This document shows, piece by piece, positions 1 through 9,063 of a stretch of DNA of 64,000 bases. Numbering within the stretch: the first letter of the stretch is position 1; each line of letters begins with the position of its first letter. The position numbers and the translations under genes are program-made. The notes beneath the pieces were generated by a model. The model did not search any database and was not told the DNA's origin. It saw only the letters and a list, made by a program, of their open reading frames with translations. Source of the stretch: Acinetobacter wuhouensis (GTDB taxonomy: Bacteria; Pseudomonadota; Gammaproteobacteria; Pseudomonadales; Moraxellaceae). The stretch covers positions 2,108,001 to 2,172,000 of the forward strand of contig NZ_CP031716.1 of assembly GCF_001696605.3 (NCBI RefSeq). The letters are read 5' to 3'.

Positions 1-512
1 GTAATCAAGTTTTCTTTTTAGTAGGTAATCGCGACTTTGCTCTAGGTCAGAAATTTCTCAATCAATTCAATGGCAAACTCCTACCCGAGATTTATACCCT
101 AAATATTGGAAATAAAAAATTTAGAATCGAACATGGCGATGCCCTGTGTACCGATGATGTTTCTTATCAACGTTTCCGTAAAATTATTCGTAATCCGATT
201 ATTTTAGGCTTATTAAAAAGTACACCTTTAAGTTTTAGACAAAAACTTGCCAATGGTTTTCGTAAAAAAAGTCGTGAATCCAATCAAACTAAAAGCTATG
301 CCATTATGGATGTAAATGCACAAGCTGTTGAAACTGCCTTAGTTGAGGTTGATGTATTGATTCATGGACATACCCACCGCCCTGAAATCCATGATGTAAA
401 TGGAAAACCACGTATTGTTTTAGGCGATTGGCGTGAAAAAACATCTGAAGCAATGATTCTAGAAGTGAATGATGATGGACAATGGAATTTTTTTAATTGG
501 AAGATAAAATAG
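1..512 (+). CDS. lpxH: UDP-2,3-diacylglucosamine diphosphatase LpxH (3' part)
   Basis: LpxH hydrolyses UDP-2,3-diacylglucosamine to lipid X at the inner face of the cytoplasmic membrane, a step of lipid A synthesis. The reading frame is open from base 3 to the stop at 510-512, so the N-terminus, including the first metal-binding residues, lies before the window. Seen in frame: a GNRDF motif near bases 27-41, an EHGDALCTDD stretch near 130, and the terminal metal motif HGHTHRP near 364-384, the calcineurin-type phosphoesterase signature of this family. An internal ATG at 306 is not a start, since family motifs lie before it. kptA follows after a 26-base gap and may be co-transcribed. Confidence 0.93.
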   Translation, partial: NQVFFLVGNRDFALGQKFLNQFNGKLLPEIYTLNIGNKKFRIEHGDALCTDDVSYQRFRKIIRNPIILGLLKSTPLSFRQKLANGFRKKSRESNQTKSYAIMDVNAQAVETALVEVDVLIHGHTHRPEIHDVNGKPRIVLGDWREKTSEAMILEVNDDGQWNFFNWKIK

Positions 513-538
513 AGAATATCTAACAAAGGATATTCATC

Positions 539-1084
539 ATGAATGATAAAGAAATAAGTAAATATTTGAGTTTTATCCTCAGACATCAGCCTGAATCAAT
601 TCAATTAAAATTGGATCAGCAAGGTTGGGCGAATATTGAAGAACTTATAAACAACGCTGAACCTGTCAATAATTTCAGAATCGATAGAACTACGCTAAAT
701 TCAATTGTTGAAAATAGTGATAAAAAACGTTTTCAAATCAACAGTGATGGTTTAAAAATCCGTGCTGTACAAGGTCACTCCACATCTACTGTGGATCGAA
801 CGTTTACCGAAAAGATGCCACCAGAAATACTTTTTCATGGTACTGCCGAACGGTTTATTGACTCGATCAAACAACATGGATTAGTTCCCAAGGAACGTCA
901 GTATGTACATTTATCAGAAAATATCGAAACAGCTATAGCAGTTGGTCAGCGTTATGGTAAACCACGTATTCTGAGTATCAATGCCTTAGAAATGTATCAT
1001 CGTGGGATTAAATTTTATCAGGCTGAAAATGGTGTATGGCTTGTCGAGCGAGTTGATCCACAATTTATTGCGTTTGAACCGTGA
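539..1084 (+). CDS. kptA: RNA 2'-phosphotransferase, Tpt1/KptA family
   Basis: The product (181 aa) belongs to the family that removes an RNA 2'-phosphate with NAD+, giving ADP-ribose cyclic phosphate. In eukaryotes this finishes tRNA splicing; the bacterial role is unsettled. Visible family motifs are the N-terminal SFILRHQPE with a following DQQGW, KKRFQI near residues 66-71, IRAVQGHS near 77-84, FHGT near 98-101 and HLSENIETA near 122-130. The RH pair, the central H and later arginines match the catalytic set known for Tpt1. An AAAGGA ribosome site lies just before the ATG. Length is normal for the family. It follows lpxH closely. Confidence 0.92.
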   Translation: MNDKEISKYLSFILRHQPESIQLKLDQQGWANIEELINNAEPVNNFRIDRTTLNSIVENSDKKRFQINSDGLKIRAVQGHSTSTVDRTFTEKMPPEILFHGTAERFIDSIKQHGLVPKERQYVHLSENIETAIAVGQRYGKPRILSINALEMYHRGIKFYQAENGVWLVERVDPQFIAFEP

Positions 1085-1171
1085 AAATTCACGCTTATTT
1101 ACGTTTCAAAAGATTCAAATTATCTGAAATGTGTCTATAATATCGAAAATTTACGATATATGAGACAGCTC

Positions 1172-1825
1172 ATGGATTTATTAAACGTATCAAAAACACG
1201 TTATACCACCAAAGCTTATGATGCAACTAAGAAAATTCCGCAAGAAAAATTCGAAAAGTTACTAGAAATCCTACGTTTAACGCCATCTTCGATCAACATC
1301 CAACCGTGGCACTTTTTCATTGCAGATAATGATGCGGCCAAACAACGTATTGCCACAGCACTGGTTGGAAAATATGCTTATAACGCACCTAAAGTTTTAG
1401 ACTCATCACATACCATTCTCTTTTGTACCAAATCTGATATTACTGAACAACATTTAGCAAATCTATTGAGTCAAGATGATTTAAGCGGTCGTTTTAAAGA
1501 TGAAAAAGCCAAACAAGGTCAAAAAGATAGCCGTTCAGGTTATGTAGATTATTACCGTACTGAAAAAGGTGATATTCAACGTTGGGCAGAAAACCAAACT
1601 TTCATTGCACTTGGGCAAGCTCTCCTTGCAGCAGGAATCGAAGGGATTGATGCAACACCGATCGGTGGTTTTGATGAAACGATTATCACCGAGGAATTAG
1701 GTTTAGACGAAAAAGGTTTGATTCCATCTGTACTCATGACACTAGGTTATCGTAGTGATGCAGATTTCAATGCTTCATTGCCTAAGTCACGTTTAAACAA
1801 AGAAGAAATATTTACCAAACTTTAA
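1172..1825 (+). CDS. nfsB: Oxygen-insensitive NAD(P)H nitroreductase, NfsB-like
   Basis: This is an FMN-dependent nitroreductase/dihydropteridine reductase-type flavoprotein, presumably a cytosolic homodimer. It resembles E. coli NfsB over its full length: TKAYDATKK near the start, PSSINIQPWHF (FMN contact region), VLDSSHTILFCTK, the GIEGIDATPI segment and the C-terminal NASLPKSRL. I chose ATG 1172 (217 aa) rather than the in-frame ATG at 1160, because NfsB proteins begin with M-D-hydrophobic residues and a GAGACA stretch lies six to eight bases before 1172. The gene stands alone and ends before a clear hairpin terminator. The substrate in the cell cannot be told from sequence. Confidence 0.88.
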   Translation: MDLLNVSKTRYTTKAYDATKKIPQEKFEKLLEILRLTPSSINIQPWHFFIADNDAAKQRIATALVGKYAYNAPKVLDSSHTILFCTKSDITEQHLANLLSQDDLSGRFKDEKAKQGQKDSRSGYVDYYRTEKGDIQRWAENQTFIALGQALLAAGIEGIDATPIGGFDETIITEELGLDEKGLIPSVLMTLGYRSDADFNASLPKSRLNKEEIFTKL

Positions 1826-1853
1826 GTTTTTGAATCGTCAAAATTTAAATAAG

Positions 1854-1880
1854 AGAAGTCATACGTGACTTCTTTTTATT
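1854..1880 (+). terminator. Rho-independent terminator after nfsB
   Basis: An 8-bp perfect stem, AGAAGTCA/TGACTTCT, with loop TACG is followed by a T-rich run. Confidence 0.85.
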
Positions 1881-1976
1881 TCACTCATAAATATCTAACT
1901 CAACAAATATCATACCCACTCAACATTTATCCTAAGAGATAATAATGATCAAAGTTAAAATAAAAATACATGCTCT

Positions 1977-3170
1977 ATGAAAAAGACGATTTTACTCACT
2001 CTATTGATCACACAGTTCTACGCATGCTCATCTTTTGAAATGAGTGCTGAAAATAAACAAAATCAAAAATTCTCAAAATTTAGTCAACAATTTACCAATC
2101 CTGATCATATTCAAAAAACAGATGAAGCAAAAATTCTAGCCGAACTACAAATCATGACACCGTATATTCTTTCACTCAATACTCAATCAGTGAATATGCA
2201 AGGGAAAATACCTGAAAATAGGGATAATCTTTATTTAGATTTTGCCAACTTAAATGCAGCTTATTCTGAATATTTAGTATTCCATCATTGCATAGATTTA
2301 TCTGAGAAATATTTTTTAAATGCTGAACATACTTATTTAAAATTATTACAAGACTCACCTTATGATGAAAATCTTCTCTACAATATTTCTATTTTCTATG
2401 CGCGCAACTCCGTACCATTCGATGATGATCAACACCAACAGATACGCACCCAACTTTTAGAAAAATCTAAGCAATATGCTGAAAAAAATCAAGAAATTAA
2501 TACAGAAAATCAGCAACATAAACACCATTACTACGCTGTACTGAGTGAGCTTCTCAATGCACTTGATAAACAAAAGATCAGGAAAGATCAACAAAAAGCA
2601 TTAATACAAACATTACAGCCTTTTTTATTTGAATTACTCGAACAACCTAACATGGATTATGATTCTGGTAATTTTTTTATATTGGTCAAATATTATGATC
2701 AGTATTTAAAAGCGTATTATCCTCAGCAAGCAAAATCTTGGCTAAAACAAAACCAGAATAAAATTTTAGCATTTTACAATTCACATCAGGATGATAATAC
2801 TCAACGGAACAATACGATAAGTGCACAACTCTATGCATTATTAGATCAACCAGAGAAAGTATTATATTTTCTCAAGTTATTAAAATTTACCGAAAAAGAT
2901 AATTACACACCTCAAGATATTCTCGATGAACAACTTTTCGATACAATGCGTCATTCAAAAGCATTTCAAGACTGGTTTTCACGATATTCACGAGAATACC
3001 AAGCTTATCTAGAGCAAAATCCAAAGGTTTGTAACAGCCTACAAAGCAGTGTGCATTCTGAAATAAAATTATTAAACAATCAACGATCTAAACACGTATT
3101 AGAGATCAATAAAAATGTAGGTGAAGCACCTAAATCATCACCAAAGCTTGAACAAAAACCTGTGAAATAA
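1977..3170 (+). CDS. Putative lipoprotein of unknown function
   Basis: The 397-aa product begins with a lipoprotein signal: two lysines, a hydrophobic stretch and a lipobox-like QFYAC with the cysteine at residue 17. Ser-Ser-Phe after the cysteine would suit outer-membrane sorting by the +2 rule. The rest is hydrophilic, rich in Gln, Asn, Lys and Tyr, with helical segments that might form tetratricopeptide-like pairs (for example around residues 95-150), but no family is recognised. The C-terminus ends in a low-complexity Pro/Lys/Ser segment. It converges on the next gene, with a shared hairpin between them. Confidence 0.7.
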   Translation: MKKTILLTLLITQFYACSSFEMSAENKQNQKFSKFSQQFTNPDHIQKTDEAKILAELQIMTPYILSLNTQSVNMQGKIPENRDNLYLDFANLNAAYSEYLVFHHCIDLSEKYFLNAEHTYLKLLQDSPYDENLLYNISIFYARNSVPFDDDQHQQIRTQLLEKSKQYAEKNQEINTENQQHKHHYYAVLSELLNALDKQKIRKDQQKALIQTLQPFLFELLEQPNMDYDSGNFFILVKYYDQYLKAYYPQQAKSWLKQNQNKILAFYNSHQDDNTQRNNTISAQLYALLDQPEKVLYFLKLLKFTEKDNYTPQDILDEQLFDTMRHSKAFQDWFSRYSREYQAYLEQNPKVCNSLQSSVHSEIKLLNNQRSKHVLEINKNVGEAPKSSPKLEQKPVK

Positions 3171-3253
3171 CATGAATTGTCCAAAGTTAAGCATTGTAAA
3201 TGTTATGACTGATAACTTTTGCATGCATTTATTTTAAAATTTTTAAAATCAAT

Positions 3254-3284
3254 TTTCAGCATGAATCAAATGTTCATGCTGAAA
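3254..3284. terminator. Bidirectional terminator between convergent genes
   Basis: A 12-bp perfect stem, TTTCAGCATGAA/TTCATGCTGAAA, with a 7-base loop has A/T-rich flanks on both sides. It sits between the lipoprotein gene (+) and the DadA-like gene (-). Confidence 0.75.
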
Positions 3285-3304
3285 TATATTTTCAATCCAA
3301 TCGA

Positions 3305-4558
3305 TTAGATTGGATGTGAACTGGCAATTTCTTGGCTGATCATCACTGCTGTTGCAGCAGAAAGCGTCCATCCCAGATGTCCGTGCCCTGTATTATAGAA
3401 TACCCGCTCACGTTTTCCACGTTTTACCACAGGCATCATATTTGGCATCATCGGTCTTAAACCTGCCCATGGAACACAATGTTCAGTTGAAATATCGAAG
3501 TTCTTATTCACCCAATCCGTTAAAGGCTGAATACGATCTGAACGTATATCTCGGTTATAACCATTAAATTCCGCTGTACCTGCGATACGCAAACGATTTG
3601 CACCTAAGCGAGAAGTCACAATCTTGGCGCTTTCATCAAGCAAGCTGACCCACGGTGCGCCATTGATACTTTTCTCATCGTTGAGTTGCACTGTGATTGA
3701 ATAACCTTTGACGGGATAGACATTAACGCGATCACCCAATTGATTGGCTAACTGGTAACTACCTACTCCACCACAGACCACAACTGCATCTGCGCTAATT
3801 TGTTCAATGACTTTAGCATGGCTTTCTTGACCATTCACATTTTCGCCACTGCTGTGATATTGAATATTTACACCTGTAGAAGTGTGATCAATATTCACTA
3901 CTTCCATGCCAAAGATGTATTTCACCCCATACTTTTCCGAAGCTTTCGCAAGCCCCATAGTAAATTTGTGAATATCACCAGTTGCATCACCTGGACAATA
4001 GAAACCACCATAATATTCACCAGTTAAACTTGGCTCTATTGATTTAATTTCCTCAGGTGTCACTGCATGGCGCTCCAACCCGCCTTTGCAAAGTAAATTA
4101 TTGACAGCAGTTGCTACCTTATAATCTTCTTCAGAATGATAGAAGTGCAAAATTCCACGCTTTTCTAGGTCGAAATCAATACCTTCTTGTTCTGCAATAC
4201 TAAATAATCTTTGACGTGCCAACAGTGCCATTTTGACCGTATCGCACGTATTGGCTTCGTAATGTTTAATATTGCCAAGAAACTCAACTAACCACGCATA
4301 TTTGTGCAAATCAAATGCCGGATTGAGCAATAATGGGGCATCTTTTTTTGCCATCCATTTTATGCCTTTGAGTACAGTTGATTTTTGATTCCAAACTTCT
4401 GCATTACAGGCAGACAGCTGTCCACCGTTGGCAAAAGATGTTTCCATCGCAGGAAATAAATGTTTATCAATAACAGTAACTTGATAACCTAATTGAGCAA
4501 GTTCATAAGCAGAAGTTACACCTGTAATTCCTGAACCAATAACGACGACATGACACAT
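3305..4558 (-). CDS. FAD-dependent D-amino acid dehydrogenase paralogue (DadA-like), under glycine riboswitch
   Basis: A 417-aa member of the DAO/DadA flavoprotein family, which oxidises D-amino acids or glycine to the 2-oxo acid plus ammonia, usually passing electrons to the membrane quinone pool. The N-terminal FAD motif reads VVVIGSGITGVTSAYEL, with ETSFANGGQLS after it and NTGHGHLGWTLS near the C-terminus, both typical of DadA. The start at 4558 is chosen over an upstream TTG because AAAGGAG lies seven bases before it. A tandem glycine riboswitch fills the leader, so I infer that glycine, or an amino acid linked to it, is the real substrate or signal. It lies downstream of, and diverges in sequence from, the classical dadA at 4921. 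Confidence 0.88.
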   Translation of the reverse strand: MCHVVVIGSGITGVTSAYELAQLGYQVTVIDKHLFPAMETSFANGGQLSACNAEVWNQKSTVLKGIKWMAKKDAPLLLNPAFDLHKYAWLVEFLGNIKHYEANTCDTVKMALLARQRLFSIAEQEGIDFDLEKRGILHFYHSEEDYKVATAVNNLLCKGGLERHAVTPEEIKSIEPSLTGEYYGGFYCPGDATGDIHKFTMGLAKASEKYGVKYIFGMEVVNIDHTSTGVNIQYHSSGENVNGQESHAKVIEQISADAVVVCGGVGSYQLANQLGDRVNVYPVKGYSITVQLNDEKSINGAPWVSLLDESAKIVTSRLGANRLRIAGTAEFNGYNRDIRSDRIQPLTDWVNKNFDISTEHCVPWAGLRPMMPNMMPVVKRGKRERVFYNTGHGHLGWTLSAATAVMISQEIASSHPI

Positions 4559-4621
4559 ACGCACACTCCTTTGAAATGTAATGTTCAAGACGTTTCATTC
4601 GTCCTAAAATACATTGTCAAT
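4559..4621 (-). promoter_or_regulatory. Putative riboswitch expression platform
   Basis: Between the second glycine aptamer and the start codon, the minus strand carries a small ATACAT/ATGTAT hairpin followed by TTTTA, then a GACG/CGTC hairpin, then the AAAGGAG ribosome site. The first hairpin could act as a weak terminator. Which structure glycine controls is inferred, not shown. Confidence 0.45.
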
Positions 4622-4848
4622 GTATGCCCCATCTGTCATGTGTACCTGAGAGCTTCGATAAAACCTAAGTCATTTATAATCAATCTTTAGGTTAAACCAT
4701 CCCCTTCGGTGAGCCATTTCTTTTTATTTTCAATAGAATGGCTTCTCTCCAGAGTTTTACAATGATTACAGTCCTTTTGCCTGAGAGTTTCCGGGGTCGT
4801 TGCTCCTTCGGCGAGTCAGAAGACTTCTCTCCTGCAATCATCTTTCCT
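4622..4848 (-). ncRNA. Tandem glycine riboswitch (gcvT-type, two aptamers)
   Basis: Read on the minus strand, the first aptamer (about 4842-4760) holds GGAGAGA, then CGCCGAAGGAGCAA, then AAACTCTCAGGCAAAAGGAC: the conserved glycine-aptamer core almost letter for letter. A short linker leads to the second aptamer (about 4757-4625), with CTCTGGAGAGA, CACCGAAGGGGA, AGCTCTCAGGTA and GACAGATGGGG. The paired arrangement is the cooperative tandem form known for glycine riboswitches. The RNA ends about 65 bases before the DadA-like start codon, so it is a cis-regulator of that gene. Confidence 0.95.
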
Positions 4849-4920
4849 TGTATATAGCAATTAATATGCCACTGATTAAAATTAAAACAATACTTAATGA
4901 CCAATTTCTTTCAATTTTTA

Positions 4921-6189
4921 TCAATGATTCACTGAATCATAGCGGAATACATTCAAATCATCATATTCAATTTGCGGTGTCGTCCCAGAAATAATATCGG
5001 ATAATAATTTTGCCGAACCACATGACATTGTCCAACCCAGCGTGCCATGCCCAGTATTGGTGAATAAATTTTTAAATTTTGTTTTACCGACTATTGGTGT
5101 TCCATCAGGCGTTGCAGGTCTTAAACCTGTCCAGAAATGTGCATCTGAAATATCACTGGCTTTTGGAAAAAGTTGCTGTAATACCATCAACAAAGTATCT
5201 TCACGACTGGCTTTTAGGGAACGATCAAAACCATTAATTTCTGCCATTCCGCCCACACGGATACGATCATCAAAACGTGTCAGAGCAATCTTATAAGACT
5301 CATCTAAAATCGTCGATACGGGTGATAATGCTGGATCTAAAATCTTCGTGGTGATCGAATATCCTTTGAGTGGATAGACAGGTGCATCTATATCTAACTG
5401 CTTGAGCATCTCATGGCTATAACTGCCAAGTGCCATCACATAGGCATCTCCTTTTACTCGAGTTCCATCACTGAGTAAGATCCCTGTAATCTGATCTGCA
5501 TCCTTTTCAATTTTTTCTATACTGGAATTAAACAAGAATTGAACACCTTGTTCAGCCGCGAGTTCAGCCAATTCTGTCGTGAATTTTTGACAATCTCCCG
5601 TTTGGTCATTCGGTAAACGTAAGCCACCAACAAAATCAACCGTCGCATGTGCTAACGCAGGTTCAGCATGAATAACACCTGCTTTGTCTAATAATTCAAA
5701 TGGCACACCTTCGTGCTTTAAAACTTCGGTATCTTTACCCGCAACATCCAACTGTTCTTGTTTACGGAATAATTGTAAAGTTCCTAGCTGGCGTTCATCA
5801 AAATGAATTCCTGTTTCAGTACGCAAATCATCTAAACAATCACGACTATATTCTGAAATTCGCACCATGCGTTCTTTATTGATTTGATAGCGATTGATAT
5901 TACATTCTGCGAGCATGCGCACCATCCACTGGTACTGGTACATATCGCCTGTCAGTTTAATTGCCAATGGTGAATGGGGCTGAAACATCCATTTAAATGC
6001 TTTGAGTGGAATGCCAGGCGCAGCCCAAGGTGATGCATAGCCAGGGGAAATTTGTCCAGCATTGGCAAAACTGGTTTCTAAAGCAACATTCGGCTGTCGA
6101 TCAATCACCGTCACATCATGCCCTGCTTGTTTTAGATAATAAGCTGAGGTTGTACCGATAACGCCTGCACCAAGTATAATAATATGCAT
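4921..6189 (-). CDS. dadA: D-amino acid dehydrogenase small subunit
   Basis: DadA (422 aa) oxidatively deaminates D-amino acids, chiefly D-alanine, at the inner face of the cytoplasmic membrane and feeds electrons to the respiratory chain. The N-terminal dinucleotide fold is [16 protein letters not shown], followed by [26 protein letters not shown], which is diagnostic for DadA. The C-terminus has [15 protein letters not shown] and [15 protein letters not shown]. The length equals that of characterised DadA proteins. No racemase gene (dadX) or Lrp-type regulator lies beside it. It reads toward the riboswitch-controlled paralogue, which could in part be reached by read-through. Confidence 0.93.
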   Translation of the reverse strand: MHIIILGAGVIGTTSAYYLKQAGHDVTVIDRQPNVALETSFANAGQISPGYASPWAAPGIPLKAFKWMFQPHSPLAIKLTGDMYQYQWMVRMLAECNINRYQINKERMVRISEYSRDCLDDLRTETGIHFDERQLGTLQLFRKQEQLDVAGKDTEVLKHEGVPFELLDKAGVIHAEPALAHATVDFVGGLRLPNDQTGDCQKFTTELAELAAEQGVQFLFNSSIEKIEKDADQITGILLSDGTRVKGDAYVMALGSYSHEMLKQLDIDAPVYPLKGYSITTKILDPALSPVSTILDESYKIALTRFDDRIRVGGMAEINGFDRSLKASREDTLLMVLQQLFPKASDISDAHFWTGLRPATPDGTPIVGKTKFKNLFTNTGHGTLGWTMSCGSAKLLSDIISGTTPQIEYDDLNVFRYDSVNH

Positions 6190-6380
6190 ACAGAACTGAA
6201 CCTTATATAAAAAATTAGATTTTTAATTAAAAACTATAATAAAAAGTTATACTTTTAGAAAAATATATTGATCAATTCTCAATGTAGCATTTCATATAAA
6301 TTACGCAATATAGTTTTATATCATGCTTAAGTATTAGAATAATTAGATCTGTTCTTTTTATTTTCTATCTTATTCAAATA

Positions 6381-6403
6381 AAAAGGGTATTTTATAAATA
6401 CCC
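6381..6403 (-). terminator. Terminator after rodA
   Basis: An 8-bp perfect stem, GGGTATTT/AAATACCC, with a 3-base loop is followed by TTTT on the minus strand. It lies 40 bases past the rodA stop. The remaining bases of 6190-6443 are AT-rich leader of dadA, with no gene seen. Confidence 0.8.
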
Positions 6404-6443
6404 TATTATTAATTTACAATTTTAAATATTTAGATCATTTATT

Positions 6444-7580
6444 TTAACGATGTGTGTGAATCGACATCACAATCCCAAAGCTGGCCAATAAAGCGATTAC
6501 TGCTGTTCCGCCATAACTCATTAATGGCAATGGATCACCTGTTACTGGTAAAATTCCACTCACCATACCTGAATTAACAAAAACATAGAAGAACACCGAT
6601 AAACCTATCGTACCTGCCAATAATCGCCCATAGTTATGGAAGCAGTTTAGGCTGATCATCATGCATCTAAAGATAATCGCAGTATAAAGCGCGAATAAAA
6701 AGAACACGCCCATGAAGCCAAATTCTTCGGCATAGGTCGACATGATGAAATCGGTATGATGTTCAGGCAAATAACCCAATTGTGACTGCGTACCCTCTAA
6801 GAAGCCCCGCCCAGACAAGCCACCTGAACCAATAGCAATCTTCGATTGGATAATGTTCCATCCCGCACCTAAAGCATCAGACTCTGGATCGAATAATGTC
6901 AAAATACGTTTCTTTTGATAGGCTTGCAGTACAAACGTCCAAATAATCGGGAATGCACATGCCAAAGCCGCCAATGTCCCACCGATATACCACCAAGACA
7001 TACCACTCAAGAACAATGCAAATACACCACCAATCACAATACCAATCGCTAAATCGGGCTGTAATAATGCCAAAACGAATGGCACCATCATAATGATCAG
7101 TGCAACAACGATATGACGAAATTTCGGTGGTAAAGGCATCCGTGAAAAATACCACGCCATCATCAGCGGCATGGCAAATTTCATAAATTCACTGGGTTGC
7201 ATACTGCCTATGCCTGGAATGGTCAACCAGCGTTTTGCGCCTAAGCGCACATCACCGATCAGCAATACAAGTATGAGCAATAGTATGGCAAACAAATAGA
7301 ACCAAGGACTGATGGCTTGATATACTTTGGGTGGTACTTGCGCACATAAAAAAAGCACAACGAAACCAACAGCGAAGCTGACACCTTGGCGAATCACCAT
7401 CGACATATCTTCAGAAGATGCGCTATAGACCATCAATAGCCCTAAGACCATATTAATAATCAATAAACCGAGCAACCACGGATCGAGATGTAATCTATCC
7501 CATCTGGACGTGTTTTGGTTGAAACTTAAACCATCTCGAACTGATTGGCGTAAAAACTTATATTGTGGCGATGGCGTCAT
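6444..7580 (-). CDS. rodA: Peptidoglycan glycosyltransferase RodA (SEDS family)
   Basis: RodA polymerises lipid II into glycan strands in the rod-shape elongasome, paired with a class B penicillin-binding protein. The 378-aa sequence has about ten hydrophobic segments. It also has SEDS landmarks: PGIGSMQPSEFMK, the large extracytoplasmic loop with ESDALGAGWNIIQSKIAIGSGG, LPEHHTDFI and, near the C-terminus, GILPVTGDPLPLMSYGG. These match RodA rather than FtsW in length and loop spacing. Its usual partner mrdA is not adjacent here. The ispD gene ends about 100 bases upstream on the same strand. Confidence 0.93.
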   Translation of the reverse strand: MTPSPQYKFLRQSVRDGLSFNQNTSRWDRLHLDPWLLGLLIINMVLGLLMVYSASSEDMSMVIRQGVSFAVGFVVLFLCAQVPPKVYQAISPWFYLFAILLLILVLLIGDVRLGAKRWLTIPGIGSMQPSEFMKFAMPLMMAWYFSRMPLPPKFRHIVVALIIMMVPFVLALLQPDLAIGIVIGGVFALFLSGMSWWYIGGTLAALACAFPIIWTFVLQAYQKKRILTLFDPESDALGAGWNIIQSKIAIGSGGLSGRGFLEGTQSQLGYLPEHHTDFIMSTYAEEFGFMGVFFLFALYTAIIFRCMMISLNCFHNYGRLLAGTIGLSVFFYVFVNSGMVSGILPVTGDPLPLMSYGGTAVIALLASFGIVMSIHTHR

Positions 7581-7679
7581 ATAAAAATCTTAAATTAAGC
7601 TTTATTTTTACGTGATTATAAAGATAAATGCTGAGTGAGAAAATCTCTCATTTTAGAATTTTAAACTATTTCTTTAGGA

Positions 7680-8396
7680 TTACTGCTGTGATTGTAAAAT
7701 GAGTCGTGCCAATTCCAAATCGTCTTGATAAGTGATTTTAATATTGTCTGAACGTCCCATGACTACTTGTACCGCTTCACCAATATGTTCTAAGGCACTG
7801 GCTTCATCTGTAATGACAACATCATTCTCTAAAGCTGTTTCTATCGCTTTTTTAAGTGTTGCAAATGTTGAAATTTGTGGGGTCTGCGCTTGCCACAACT
7901 GTTCACGACTCACTGTTTTGTGAATGTCTTTTTGATTCTCAACCAATTTCAAAGTATCACGTACAGGGATCGCTAAAATTGCACTACAGTTTTGTTCAAT
8001 TGCTGTTTGGATGAGATCTTCAAGGCATTCTTTTGTTACGCATGGTCGTGCGGCATCATGTACAAATACAAGATCATCTGCTTGAGCGAATTGCTCTAAG
8101 TAATTCAATGCATTTAAAACAGAGTTAACACGTTCTGCACCACCAAGACAAAAATGACTAATTTGCTTATTTTTAAGTGGCAATGTTTGTGCGTATTCAT
8201 CTTGCTCACCGATTGCTAACACATAACCTGTGAGTGGTAAATCATTTAAACGTTCTATCGTATGTTCTAAGACAGTTTGGTCTTGGATGATTTGATATTG
8301 TTTCAGTTCAGTTTTTGAAAAACGGCTTCCAGTACCTGCAGCAGGAATAATTGCCCAAATTTTACGGTTCTTCTGGTGCTGGTTCACTGTCTTCAT
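7680..8396 (-). CDS. ispD: 2-C-methyl-D-erythritol 4-phosphate cytidylyltransferase
   Basis: IspD makes CDP-methylerythritol from MEP and CTP in the non-mevalonate isoprenoid pathway in the cytosol. The 238-aa product has IIPAAGTGSRF near residues 15-25 (CTP-binding loop), the VFVHDAARPCV motif near the middle, VVITDEASALE and the C-terminal GRSDNIKIT, all family hallmarks. The ATG at 8396 lies inside the end of ftsB (35-base overlap), so the two are translationally linked, the same ftsB-ispD order as in E. coli. Confidence 0.95.
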   Translation of the reverse strand: MKTVNQHQKNRKIWAIIPAAGTGSRFSKTELKQYQIIQDQTVLEHTIERLNDLPLTGYVLAIGEQDEYAQTLPLKNKQISHFCLGGAERVNSVLNALNYLEQFAQADDLVFVHDAARPCVTKECLEDLIQTAIEQNCSAILAIPVRDTLKLVENQKDIHKTVSREQLWQAQTPQISTFATLKKAIETALENDVVITDEASALEHIGEAVQVVMGRSDNIKITYQDDLELARLILQSQQ

Positions 8397-8748
8397 TTGT
8401 TCCTGAATTGTTTAAACTTGGATCTGTAATAATCGGTTTGTAATGGGTACTGATGGTACTCATTTGCACAAAAGTTTCGTGTGGTTTTACTAAACCTAAA
8501 TCAAGTCGTGCATGTTCTTCGATGGCTTCCGCGCCATTTTTTAAGTCATACACTTCGGCAGCAAGGATGCGATTGCGTTCTTTTAGGTCGGCATTGACTT
8601 CAGCTTGCTGTTCGATTTGCTGTACAAGTGCTTGATGCGGAAAATGCCCTCCCGCACCGAACCAAAAGCGGTATTGAAGTACCGCTACGATGACGATCGC
8701 GAGTACGGCAATCACTTTACTTGAAGTGGTTTTAAAGACGTCTAGCAT
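8362..8748 (-). CDS. ftsB: Cell division protein FtsB
   Basis: FtsB is a small bitopic membrane protein that joins FtsL and FtsQ in the divisome. The 128-aa sequence has a short cytosolic N-terminus, one membrane helix (about residues 11-28) and a periplasmic coiled coil (about 40-75: QQIEQQAEVNADLKERN). The conserved AIEEHARLDLGLVKPHETF segment follows. The C-terminal tail, rich in Ser, Pro, Glu and Asn, is longer than in E. coli FtsB (about 103 aa) and overlaps the ispD start. In many relatives ftsB lies directly after eno; here a toxin-antitoxin pair sits between them on the other strand. Confidence 0.93.
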   Translation of the reverse strand: MLDVFKTTSSKVIAVLAIVIVAVLQYRFWFGAGGHFPHQALVQQIEQQAEVNADLKERNRILAAEVYDLKNGAEAIEEHARLDLGLVKPHETFVQMSTISTHYKPIITDPSLNNSGTNEDSEPAPEEP

Positions 8749-9007
8749 GTATTTTTGTCTTATGTCACAGCGTTAAATTAAGGTGCTAATATACATCAAA
8801 TATTTTGCATGGTGAACGCTTTACTGTGGTAAATATGCAAATGGTGAATAATCTTAATTATTACATCTACAGTTTCGGACACAATTTCAAGATGAAATTA
8901 CTGATCACGATTATCAAATAGTTATTCAAATAAAATTCTCTATATCAGCGCTGCGCCATTCAAAATTTAAAACACGATCTGTAACAGTTGAACATATTGA
9001 ATGGTTG

Positions 9008-9034
9008 CTGACATTGTACAAAAATATGTACAAT
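9008..9034 (+). promoter_or_regulatory. Operator/promoter of the yefM-yoeB pair
   Basis: Two TGTACA hexamers at 9015-9020 and 9027-9032 are 12 bases apart, with a GTGTAC just after. TGTACA cores are the known YefM and YefM-YoeB binding sites in E. coli, so autoregulation is likely. TACAAT at 9029-9034 is a possible -10 box under the operator. The rest of 8749-9007 holds only the ftsB leader and no gene. Confidence 0.7.
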
Positions 9035-9063
9035 AACGTGTACTCAATTTAAAAGGTGCTGTT

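Noticed and set aside
4692..4904. 70-aa open frame on the minus strand
   Set aside because: It runs through both glycine aptamers; the RNA structure explains the sequence, and the frame shows no protein-like pattern.
5042..5296. 84-aa open frame on the plus strand
   Set aside because: It is the antisense of dadA coding sequence; the dadA frame has all the family motifs.
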